Shown here: positions 54,229-64,000 of the stretch, one piece after another | How the letters are laid out: the number at the start of each line of letters is the position of its first letter | How positions within the stretch are numbered: position 1 is the stretch's first letter | Source: Embiotoca jacksoni | Taxonomy: Eukaryota; Chordata; Actinopteri; Embiotocidae | DNA length: 64,000 nt | Assembly (NCBI GenBank): GCA_022577435.1 | Contig: JAKOON010000043.1 | Span: 655,001-719,000 of the forward strand | Direction of reading: 5' to 3' | Notes under the pieces: generated by a model | Seen by the model: only the letters and a program-made list of their open reading frames with translations | What the model was told of the DNA's origin: nothing | The model's database searches: none | Made by a program: the position numbers and the translations under genes

Positions 54229-55918
54229 TTGATTGACCATTTTCTATCACATTGGATTTTAAAACAATGGACTACACAGCATTTGGGAACATTTCCATTC
54301 AGATGTCTATGTGATAATGCTGTAACCAAATTTAAGAAAGTGATTCCATTTGTATGTACTTCAGTACTATGTACCATGGAGGGGAGCTCCCTCGACTTTA
54401 CTCCCACAGAAGTGGATAATCTTGTTGATAGTGCTGCAGCCTCACTATGTGCAACTCTTGTTGCGCCTCTGAAAGAGAAAGTAGTGAATTAGATGAGGAT
54501 GTCTCCTCAGTACAATTCATGACTATGCTCATTAAAACAGAGATTGCAAAGGCTGGAAAGGAAGTGGCGCTCCATTAATTTAGAAGAACTTTACCTAGCC
54601 TGGAAGAATAGTCTACTAACATATATGAAAGTCCTCTGTAACGCCAGAGCTGCATATAACTTCATGTTAGTTGGAAAGAAAAACAACAGATTTCTTTTCA
54701 GCACTGCAGCCCTTGAATTCTTTTAGCTCTCAGTCGTAATTACTTCATGAACTTCTTTATGAATAAAATTGTTACTCTTGGGGAAAACAAAATTACGCAC
54801 TAGCCTTTCCACAGCTATCACAGATGTATCAACAAGTACAATGGACTCAGAACGGTCCATAAAATCTAGATTGTAATTAGACCACTTTGCTCCAATAGAT
54901 CTCCCGAGGCAAAATTCATCAATTCATCTTTTAGACAACATCCCAACTAGCCTCCTCAAGGATATGTTATCCTAAATAGATAGTTCAACATTAAATCAGA
55001 CCTCAGGCTTTTAAGGTTGTTCCAATAAAACCTTTACTTAAGAAGCCAATTTTGATCCAGTTGTTTTAGGCAACTGTAGGCTGATATTCAACCATCTTGT
55101 AATTTCTAAAATGTTTGAAAAAACATTGCAAATCAAGTTGTGTGACTATCTGCAGAAGAATGGTTTGTTTGGAAGATTTTCAATCTGGCCTTAAAATGCA
55201 TTATAGCACGGAAACAGCACTGGTTAAAGTTACAAACAATATGAATAGATTCAGTCAATGGACTCGTCTCTACACTTGTCTGACTGGATCTCAGTGCTGC
55301 ATTCGATACAAGTGATCTCACATTTTATTACAGAGGAATATGTCATGAGGATCACAGGAACAGCAATATACTGGTTCAAGTCATATCTAGATAAATATCC
55401 ATTTGTTCATGTCACAAAGGTTAATTATGGAGTGCCACAAGGTTCGGTACTAGGTCCGATACCTTTTACATTATACATGCGTCCCTTTGGTGATAACTTA
55501 AAGAAAACACTGCTTAAATTACCATTGTTATGCAGACGACACCAAATTATATCTGTGAAACAAGATGAAACAAATTAGTTGGTGAAACAATGTATTGGCC
55601 TGAAGCACCACTGAGGAATTTTTGAATCATTTTTGATGAGGACGTGTTCTTAAACTTATGCATAAACTAAGTCTCTAAAACTGCTTTCTTTCGCAATATT
55701 AGTAAATCAGAAACATCCTGCCTCAGTTCAACAAGGAAAGTTGATCCATGCATTTGTTACCTCCAGGCCAGACTGCTGTAATTCATTGTTGTCAGGATGT
55801 CTCAATTACAGTTTATTCAAAATGCTGCAGCAAAAGTGGTGATGGGCAAGAGAGATCATATTCCTCCTAAATTAGCTTCTCTTCATTGTCTTCCCGTAAA
55901 ATCAAGAATGGAATTTAG
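54229..55918 (+). mobile_element. Highly degraded L2/Maui-type LINE (copy C)
   Basis: Reverse-transcriptase landmarks appear in order across different frames: KKNNRFLFSTAA near 54675, ISKMFEKTLQIKLCDYLQKN near 55105, AAFDTSD near 55300, [11 protein letters not shown] near 55430, CYADDTKLYL near 55530, LPVKSRMEF near 55900. Unlike copies A and B it spans the upstream part of ORF2 but lacks the 3'UTR. Many frameshifts and stops make it older than A and B. Confidence 0.75.
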
Positions 55919-57225
55919 GTGCTGGTTGCCAATTTAGCGGTCGCCATTTTATGAAAATGTATTAATTCTAAACTTGTCGCTTGTCCAAATCGCTCCAAAT
56001 TCGCCAGTGCACACCCTCCGGTCCCCAGAAACAAAGCAGGTGTCACGAACGGTTGTCAAGATGTGCAAGGGACAAACATACAAACTCAGACAGCAAGAGA
56101 TCTTTGGAATTAAATATAATAACGTTTTTTTCTCTTTAATTAAAAATTGAAATTTTCCTTAATACATCTTGGTCCTCGTGACTTTTGGCTTGGTTCCTGA
56201 CAAACCCCTACTAGTGAGCACAAGTCTCTATATTTTGGGTACAACTGCTTCAATTCTGAACATTTGTGTTTATTTATCATCTCGTGTGAGTCCTCCAACA
56301 CCCATCTAAGGTCCGTGTAATGTCTGTTCAGATTGGGTTTATGTGGTGCATATTCTTAAGAAAAGCTTTGCCATTTTTGCCATCCAGTTTTAGTTGTTTA
56401 TGGTCCTGGACCGGACTGATGATGCAAGCACATTCCTTGTAATCAACACTGCTTTAGAAGTAAAGTGACTGTGACTCCTTCTTTAGAAATTCAAGTGTAA
56501 CAAAGACCTGAACAGCTGATGTAAGCCGGTCCAGGCCTTCACAGGGTTCCACATCACTAGCAGTGGAGATAGATGGAGGAGTGGTCCACTCATGAGGCTA
56601 CAGACAGACAGACAGAGAGGCAGACAGATATCCTCTGAGAGACAGACAGAGATATACAGCTATTCAAACTTTGGTGTTCTATCCCAGCCTTATTGGAAAA
56701 GCGTCCACAGTGAGCTCAGCACTGAAATTAGGTATTGATCCTTCTGCCTCCTCCCCCTCTCTCCCTCTCTAGCTTTGGCACGGCACATATTCCCTTCTGG
56801 AGATCCCTTCGCTTTCATTTAGTCCTTCTCTCTTTTTCGCTGTCACTCTTGGAATTCACTCAATTGGGATTCTTCTTATTTATGCATCCTTGCTTCCATC
56901 ACTTGCATCCTCTCACTTAAGATATGACAAGAAGTGAGAATGAAGGAACTGATGCAGCATCTATGAGCTAAATATTGTTTTTCTGTTCGTTTTATTAAAA
57001 TAGTTTTTGTGGTATGATTCAGATAGTGATAAAATACTACAGATTTTTGGTACTTAACAGAGATTAAGGGAGTACCGCCTTTTAAAAGGAAAGGAGATCT
57101 AATATAAGGCCACTCTTAGTTTTTGTCAATATTTTATGAAACCTTTGAAAATGTGCTCCTCGCAGTCATGTTTGTCCAACACTGCAACAGGCGATGATCA
57201 AGTCCTAGAACCAAAACAACCAGAA
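55919..57225. other. Intergenic, nothing recognised
   Basis: Contains a GACAGACA/GAGAGACAG patch near 56602-56655. No gene supported. Confidence 0.4.
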
Positions 57226-57600
57226 AACTGAATTCAATTAAAGTCATTGTTATTTATTAAGGAGATGTTATCTCAGGGCACTTAACAACAGAACGTGACA
57301 ACATTATATAAAGAAAACCAACAATTACCACAGCTGGAAGACAAACTCAGAACCATTCTCACGAGTGGACAGCCATCTGCCTCGACCAGTTGGAGAGCGG
57401 AGAAGGAAAAGAACAGCATAGAGACACAGTAAATATGAACATTGAGTTGGACGGTGGGCCCAGTAAACCCAGATCAGAAACATGCAGATTGAAAGCCAGA
57501 GATACATGCAGAGAAAATCATAAAACGACAGGAGAGAGAACAGAATGGAGAAACAAAGAGTTATCCCTACCAGTGCCGGTAAAACGTAATGGATTACGTG
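57226..57600 (-). mobile_element. LINE 3'UTR fragment
   Basis: Plus-strand GGGCACTTAACAACAG, ATTATATAAAGAAAACCAAC and AGCCATCTGCCTCGACCAGT parallel the tail and 3'UTR of copy A (2790-2900 and 3710-3790), diverged and lacking the minisatellite. Confidence 0.6.
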
Positions 57601-57654
57601 ACAGTCCACCAGCCCACCGAAGCTGCAGCCCACAAAGATTTGTCCCAGTTTGAC

Positions 57655-57981
57655 TAATGGTTCGTAAAATTCTTTTAAAAGAAAGCTCAAAACATATCTC
57701 TTTACTTTAGCCTTTAACTAGCTACTCTTAAAGCTCTCTTGCTCTTCAGCTACTGCGCCTTTAAAATGGATATTGCTTATTTTATTGGATATTGCTCATT
57801 TTACAATTTAACCCTATTTGTGTTGAATTTTATGCCTTTTTATCTGTTCTTATGCATTTGTTTTATATTTTTAAATGTTCCTTTCTATCTGTTTTTAATG
57901 TGAAACACTGCATGTCATTTTCTTGCTATAAAGAACTTTGAGCTGCATTTCTTGTATGAAAGCTGTTGTACAAATAAAGTA

Positions 57982-58036
<55 letters not shown>
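57655..58036 (+). mobile_element. Retrotransposon 3' end with (TTA)n tail
   Basis: TTCTTTTAAAAGAAAGCTC, CATATCTCTTTACTTTAGCC, then AAGAACTTTGAGCTGCATTT, GTTGTACAAATAAAGT and a (TTA)n of about 24 units resemble a LINE ORF2 C-terminal/3'UTR end. Family uncertain. Confidence 0.55.
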
Positions 58037-58039
<3 letters not shown>

Positions 58040-59040
58040 TCTGGGTTGTTAGTCCTACGAAGCTGGTTCACTTTTCACCAGGATACATCGCCATGGTAAC
58101 TTATGTGGCAGACCTCACCTGCCCCAGAGCAGGTTTAGTTCACGATAACAGATCAAAACATGTAAGAGCGCCGCCCACTGACCAATCAATACTCTTAGAA
58201 AAATGACATCAGCAATTGTAGAAGATGGGGGTGGAGCTGATTCCAGACCACATTTCTTTGTGTTTTTGTAAAACCAATATCATCATACAACAGAGACCCA
58301 GTGCAGTCTTGTACTTCTAAGACATGACAGCAAATCTAAATATCACTTTGAATATGTTTTTATACTTCTTTCTTATGTCCTTGACTCTGCGGGGGTCACC
58401 AGGGACCCCCAAAGTCTTAGCCTGTCCAAGGGTTGCAAGGTTTTTTTTGTTTTTTTTAGATATCTATTTATAGAACAATATTATTAGAAAAATGCATTCT
58501 GAAAGAAATATGTTGAACAAACACATTTATGGCTTTAAACTATCTCATTTAGTAAAACTCCATGTTTTATTCAAAGTTTAAAAAAAAAATTCTTAATGTA
58601 TATCTTAATGTGTGCACACATACAGCATGATACATTTATCATATATGTGTATTTGTATGTATTTAAAGGGCAACCTATCAATTTAGGAAAGACAAACTAC
58701 AGACGCAAGAAGTATACATCACATACAATTAATATTCTAAACTTATTTAATACGCAATGGAGGAAACTTAAATTTGACATGAAATCCACATTCTGACCTG
58801 AGTTCACCCTCCATGTAATCATCTCACATTCAGAAGCGGACAATTGCTTGTAGTTTTATTTTTTTTTTTAATTAAAAGGAATGTTACAGAACAGAAATGG
58901 AAGAATCTGCGAACGCTTGCCAAGAAGAAAATAACGACCAGCACTTTCCTCCCCCTCCCTCCCTTCTCTTCTCTTTCTCTTTCCACTCCTCCTATCTCCC
59001 TCGGGCTCACCTTCACTCATCACCTCATCTATTTTTCCTC
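58037..59040. other. Intergenic, nothing recognised
   Basis: No supported gene; a C/T-rich stretch lies near 58945-59000. Confidence 0.4.
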
Positions 59041-59044
59041 CTCT

Positions 59045-59057
59045 GTTGCTAGGCAAC
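59045..59057. promoter_or_regulatory. X-box-like (RFX) motif
   Basis: GTTGCTAGGCAAC has two inverted half sites (GTTGC and GCAAC) around a 3-bp centre, close to the RFX X-box consensus. It follows a pyrimidine-rich stretch. I see no gene start next to it, so function is unproven. Confidence 0.4.
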
Positions 59058-59255
59058 AGACAGGAAAAGCATCACTTGGAGACGTCAAAACCACAGGAAG
59101 AGCTTGCAGAAAGACACATCACGCAGATGTGCCGTGAAAGATCCAGGGTCTATCTGAATAACTTCTTTCTCCTTGATGGAAAATGTCACGGGGTCGAGGA
59201 AAGATGTCAAGGAGAATGTCGGCGCAATAACAACAAAAATAACCACAATGAATAA

Positions 59256-60169
59256 GAACCGTTTTGGTCAGACATAACCCATGTATTCATCCTGCATTAG
59301 AGTCTATTCTTGTGGTTATAAATGTTCTTACTCATACACACTGTTATTTCAGTGGACAGACAGTGTTGGGAATGTCGATGGTGTGAGCTGCCAATGACTT
59401 TTGGACTTTTGTCCATAAAGGATATTTCTAAAGCAAAAAAAAAGGAAACACTGAGGCTCATAGAAGGAAATGAAAATACTCTTGCCATGAGAATATAAAA
59501 CATGTTGACATAATCAGGGTATCACGTAATTGGCACAGCTTAAATTTTTAAAAGAAAAATCTTTTCTGTTTCTCACACAAGACCAGAGTATGTTTCCATT
59601 AAAATGTCAGATCATTAAATAGTTGAAGAAAACTTCCCCCAGGAGTGGCAAAGTGTGGTGACAGTGGAAATAGGAATTATGGGCAGTACTTGAGACGGTG
59701 ACAGTCTCTGACAATACCAAAACTGCAACGCCAGATTATACTTACAGTCTGCCCTCCCTCCAGTATTTAAACTAGGAACAGCTACGTTTTGCAGTTTCTG
59801 TATTGTATTGACTTTTTGAGGACAGGAAACACTTTGACACTGTTTTTGTCAGGAAGGTTTCCATGAGATACCTTTAATCCAAGAGGAGAGTACTCGTCGC
59901 AGACGCCTTCTCTCTTGTGTAAGTGAAGCATCAAATACGTAAAGCGCACATTTGTCAGACTGTCAAAGTGGCCAGTTGCACTTTGTCTGACAGCATGTTG
60001 CAACTTATTCTTTTGAGCTCATCATCTGTGATAGTAGTAATTCCTGATATTTCCCCCACTGCTCCATTTAAGGACGGTGGGAGATGCTATGAATGTTTTC
60101 ATATTTGTTTTACTATTACTATTTTAATGTATCCATTAATACTTTTTTAATTTTAAAAAAGCACATTAT
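59256..60169. other. Intergenic, nothing recognised
   Basis: No supported feature. Confidence 0.4.
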
Positions 60170-60845
60170 ACAACCCTGGTCCAAAAAAAGTGAATCACTG
60201 AAATCCACAAATGTTGGTTAAAACTCTACCATGCAAAAAGGAACCATATATCAACATGATCCAGAAATCCCGCTGCTTTCTCTGAGCCCGAACTCATTTA
60301 AGTTGGACTGAGGCAAAGTGGAAAACTATCCTGTGGTCTTTGAAATTCTTTATTGGAAATCATGGTGCTGCATCCTCCTGGCTCATCCCTGATGAGAGGG
60401 ACCATCCAGCTTGCTATCAGCGCACAGTTAAAAATCCAGCATCCATGATGGTCTGAAGGTGCATTCGTGCACATGAAATGTGCGGCTTGCATCTGGGAAG
60501 TCACCATGAATGCTGAATTATTGATATAAGTTGTGGGGCAATATAGGCTACCATCCAGACAAAGTCTTTTCAGGGAAGGCCCTGCTTGTTTTAGCAAGAC
60601 AATGCCGAGCCGCATTCTGCACATATTACAACATGGTTCCTAAATAGAAGAATCTGGGTGTTAAACTGGACTGCTGGCAGGGACAACATTTCACTTTCAA
60701 AACTCATATTTTCCAAAACTTCATAGTTTTAACATTTGAAATTTGCTCCATTTTTAATTAAATATTGGTTTACCTGATTTACAAATCATCACATTCTGTT
60801 TTTATTTACATTTTACACAATGCCCAGTTGTTTTTGGAATAGGTT
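60170..60845 (+). mobile_element. Truncated Tc1/mariner copy, same family as 43.4-44.85 kb
   Basis: Shared blocks in order: ACTCTACCATGCAAAAAGGA, GGACTGAGGCAAAGTGGAAA, GAGAGGGACCATCCAGCTTG, CTACCATCCAGACAAAG, then the right end TTTACAAATCATCACATTCT and TTTTATTTACATTTTACACA. The 5' half is missing, and an internal deletion near 60680 joins the catalytic region to AACATTTCACTTTCAAAACT. Confidence 0.8.
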
Positions 60846-62214
60846 GTATTATACATTATGACATGTTTTTGTTTCAATTGGCAGGTTGTTCTATAAAACA
60901 TGTCTTTTCTATTAGCACACATTAGGGTCACAGAACTAACCATCGTTACTATCAAACATATTATATGCAATATTGAATAAAAACCACAGGCTCGATACTT
61001 AATGCTTTTCTAAATTAATTTTGGAATCCTTAAAGCCTCTTCTAATTTAAAATACATTTTTAAAGTAGTTCCATGAGTTGTGACTGTTTTCAGTTAATGT
61101 AACTGGCCATCTGCCTTTATTTTTTAAATTAAGAATCAGTTACACAACTTGAGTAAAAAAAAAGTAAAAAACCTTATTTATCATGCAGCATGCATTAATA
61201 CCTTTTTTCATTTACATGGTCAGAAAAGTATTTGAGGATGCTGTTTTCAAACATTGCCAAGCATTTAAGTTTGGTCACACTCGCCTTAACATTTAAGCAC
61301 AAAGCTCTGAATTTTAGACTTTCTTATTCTGGAATCATGCTGTTTTAAATTTACTTGGGTGTTTCGGGTCATATCCCTGCTGCATCACCCAACTTTTAAT
61401 GAGCTTCAGTTGAACAGTCACAATGGCATGATCGTGGAAGATCCCCTGTTAAATTTAGGATTATATTTTCCCCTCGATGATCCGGAGCTGTCCCGACCCA
61501 CAGGCAGCCAATCTCCACTGTAATTCACCTTTAGGATCATGTTTTCATGCTAATAGACGGTGTCCTTTTTACACTTACTGCCATTACTCCCAACAATTCA
61601 GTCTAAAAACATTTTCCTTGCAGGGTTTCGGTTTGTCAAGTCAAGCTGTCATTGTCATTAATTAATATAAATTGTGTTTGTTTGTAATTGTAAATTAGAA
61701 GAACAAAAATTACATTGATTTCGGGAAAATGTTTATATAAATGCAAATAACTCCAATATAATAACTTCTTGCCACACTAATGTCTTCACTACATAAACCT
61801 GGCTTGTAAATCCAGATTTGGTTGCTACTGGGTTTGCATGTGTGTGTGAATCCAGCTCACCGTGGGCATCGGTGACTATATGGTGTTTCCCATCGCTAAG
61901 AAAACGTCCACATATGATTTATCTTCAGTCAGTAATGTGGCCCCTTTTCATGCAAGTAATATTCATCCTTATCTCTGCAGCCTGCTTTCTCTCTGCTCTG
62001 CTTCTGAGTCTTTTTTTCTTCCTCGTGGCAAGCAAGCACAGCAGCAGCATTTCCTTCTCCTCTGTGTCACCTCCACTCCTTCCCTCCCCTCCATCTCCTG
62101 CAGCTTCCATCCTCCCTCCCTTTTTGCTGTGTGTTTGCAGATGAAACGGGCAGCCTGCCAGTTTTTCATATTTCTTGGCAGCAAAGTGGCTAGCCAACTT
62201 CCTGGGGATAGGGA
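60846..62214. other. Intergenic, no gene supported
   Basis: AT-rich to about 61800, then moderately GC-rich. Overlapping frames near 61818-62311 have no recognisable similarity and contain low-complexity Ser/Pro runs, so I do not call them genes. Confidence 0.4.
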
Positions 62215-62263
62215 GAGGGGGGGGGGGGGGGGGGGAGATGGGGAGAAGGGGGAGGGGGGCTTG
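62215..62263. repeat. G-run low-complexity tract
   Basis: An uninterrupted G run of about 20 flanked by GAGATGGGGAGAAGGGGGAGG; quadruplex-capable and a likely place for assembly error. Confidence 0.9.
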
Positions 62264-62340
62264 CAAAAGGTTACATTTGCACAATGTGTCTGTAAAAAAA
62301 ATAAAACATAAAAATACCAGAGAAACGGGAGGGAGGGCAC

Positions 62341-62438
<98 letters not shown>
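62341..62438. repeat. (GAAA)n microsatellite, about 25 units
   Basis: Pure AAAG/GAAA tract, all purine on the plus strand. Confidence 0.98.
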
Positions 62439-62439
<1 letters not shown>

Positions 62440-62621
62440 GTATAGAAAGAAAGAGCCGTGCTGGATGAGCTTAACGACTGCTTCATTCTGGATGATGGAA
62501 AAAGCCCTCAGGGGGAAATTCAGTATGCAAGAGTATCGAATTGCAGGCAGTCGTTACCATGATGTTCTCTTTCTTTCTCTTTTTGTCTCCAGTATCTGGA
62601 ATGTTCCTCCTACACACACCT

Positions 62622-63795
62622 CCTTCTACCTCCTTCTACCTCCCTCTACCTCCCTCTACCTCCTTCTACCTCCTTCTACCTCCCTCTACCTCCTTCTACC
62701 TCCCTCTACCTCCTTCTACCTCCCTCTACCTCCCTCTACCTCCTTCTACCTCCTTCTACCTCCCTCTACCTCCTTCTACCTCCCTCTACCTCCCTCTACC
62801 TCCTTCTACCTCCCTCTACCTCCCTCTACCTCCTTCTACCTCCCTCTACCTCCCTCTACCTCCTTCTACCTCCCTCTACCTCCCTCTACCTCCTTCTACC
62901 TCCCTCTACCTCCCTCTACCTCCCTCTACCTCCCTCTACCTCCTTCTACCTCCCTCTACCTCCTTCTACCTCCCTCTACCTCCCTCTACCTCCTTCTACC
63001 TCCCTCTACCTCCCTCTACCTCCTTCTACCTCCCTCTACCTCCCTCTACCTCCCTCTACCTCCTTCTACCTCCCTCTACCTCCCTCTACCTCCCTCTACC
63101 TCCTTCTACCTCCCTCTACCTCCTTCTACCTCCCTCTACCTCCCTCTCCCTCCCTCCCTCCTTCACCCTCCTCCCCTCCCTCTACCTCCCTCCCTCCCTC
63201 CCTCTACCTCACTCCCTCCCTCCCTCCTTCACCCTCCCTACCTCACTCTAACTCCCTCCCTCTACCTCCCTCTCCCTCCCTCCCTCCTTCACCCTCCTTC
63301 CCTCCCTCTACCTCCCTCCCTCCCTCCCTCTACATCACTCCCTCCCTCCCTCTTTCACCCTCCCTACCTCACTCTACCTCCCTCCCTCCCTCACTCTACC
63401 TCCCTCTACCTCCTTCTACCTCCTTCTACCTCCCTCTACCTCCCTCTACCTCCCTCTCCCTCCCTCCCTCCTTCACCCTCCTTCCCTCCCTCTACCTCCC
63501 TCCCTCCCTCACTCCCTCCCTCCCTCTTTCACCCTCCCTACCTCACTCTACCTCCCTCCCTTCGTCCCTCCTTCACCCTCCCTACCTCCCTCTACCTCCC
63601 TCCCTCACTCTCCCCCCTCCCTCCTTCCCTCCCTCACTCTCCCCCCTCCCTCCCTCCCTCCCTCTCTCCCTCACTCTCCCCCCTCCCTCACTCTACCTCC
63701 CTACCTCCCTCACTCTACCTCCCTACCTCACCCTCCCTGTACCTCCCTCCTTCCCTACCTCACTCTACCTCCCTCCCTCCCTCCCCCCCTACCTC
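62622..63795. repeat. CTACCTCCCT/CTACCTCCTT 10-bp array grading into degenerate CCCT repeats
   Basis: 62622-63145 is a regular 10-bp array alternating TCCCTCTACC and TCCTTCTACC. 63146-63795 is less regular CCCTCCCT with ACTCTACCTC insertions. The 489- and 236-residue Ser/Pro/Leu/Tyr frames through it are composition artefacts. Confidence 0.95.
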
Positions 63796-64000
63796 AGTGT
63801 TGACTGTGGATAGAAAATGTGAGACGGAGGAGGAGGTAAACAGTGGGAAGACAGAGAGAGAGAGAGAGTTCAGTTGTTTACCTCAGTACTTCATTTCTCA
63901 TCTATGTCTAAATAATAATGATAAAATATACTGAAATGGTAAAGGTGGATGTGTAACAACGCTGATGTCTGATAAAATAATAGCAATTAACATTGAAAGA
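63796..64000. other. Window end, nothing recognised
   Basis: Short (GA)n near 63853 and AT-rich sequence to the end. Confidence 0.5.

Noticed and set aside
59046..59255. 69-codon frame starting MLGNRQEKHHLETS
   Set aside because: No recognisable family and no supporting splice or promoter structure beyond the nearby X-box-like site.
61818..62311. Overlapping frames of 108-149 codons
   Set aside because: Low-complexity Ser/Pro content and open on both strands; no recognised similarity.
62465..63934. 489- and 236-codon Ser/Pro/Leu/Tyr frames
   Set aside because: Produced by the CTACCTCCCT array; no non-repetitive domain.

Overview
The window reads as nuclear DNA from a ray-finned (teleost) fish. 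Genes are split by short GT-AG introns. The intergenic and intronic space carries Tc1/mariner DNA transposons and L2/Maui-type LINE fragments of kinds familiar from fish genomes, plus (CA)n/(GT)n tracts and an unusual load of minisatellites. Coordinates and phases below come from hand reading of splice sites against remembered human orthologues; no search was run.

Three protein genes are well supported. (1) lrsam1, plus strand, 1-15865: all coding exons except the first two bases of the start codon. It encodes an LRR, coiled-coil, SAM and RING E3 ubiquitin ligase. (2) ndor1, plus strand, probable 5' exon near 18.75 kb, coding exons 21855-28803. It encodes the NADPH-dependent diflavin reductase of cytosolic iron-sulfur cluster assembly. 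(3) ntmt1, minus strand, coding exons 35399-32236, probable promoter near 41.1-41.35 kb. It encodes the alpha-N-terminal Xaa-Pro-Lys methyltransferase. ndor1 and ntmt1 converge, with AATAAA signals about 545 bp apart. No shared pathway is apparent; they are independent housekeeping-type genes.

Layout: 0-16 kb lrsam1, with a LINE carrying an expanded 3'UTR minisatellite in intron 4. 16-18.7 kb: 3'UTR/intergenic. 18.7-31.3 kb: ndor1, with a 65-unit 24-bp array in intron 1 and a roughly 1.8-kb 10-bp array in the 3'UTR. 31.8-41.3 kb: ntmt1, with four large arrays in its introns. 41.4-64 kb: no host gene I can support. That part holds Tc1/mariner copies (43.4-44.85, 46.46-47.30, 50.26-50.8, 50.88-52.48, 60.17-60.85 kb), LINE fragments (41.9, 48.2-49.5, 54.2-55.9, 57.2-58.0 kb) and a terminal purine/pyrimidine-rich low-complexity block (62.2-63.8 kb).

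No new multi-gene system was found. The most unusual things are the minisatellites (about 10 kb of the 64 kb), a 24-bp array that is an open octapeptide frame flanked by splice-like sites, and an apparent one-base frameshift in the lrsam1 exon encoding the PTAP/PSAP motifs.
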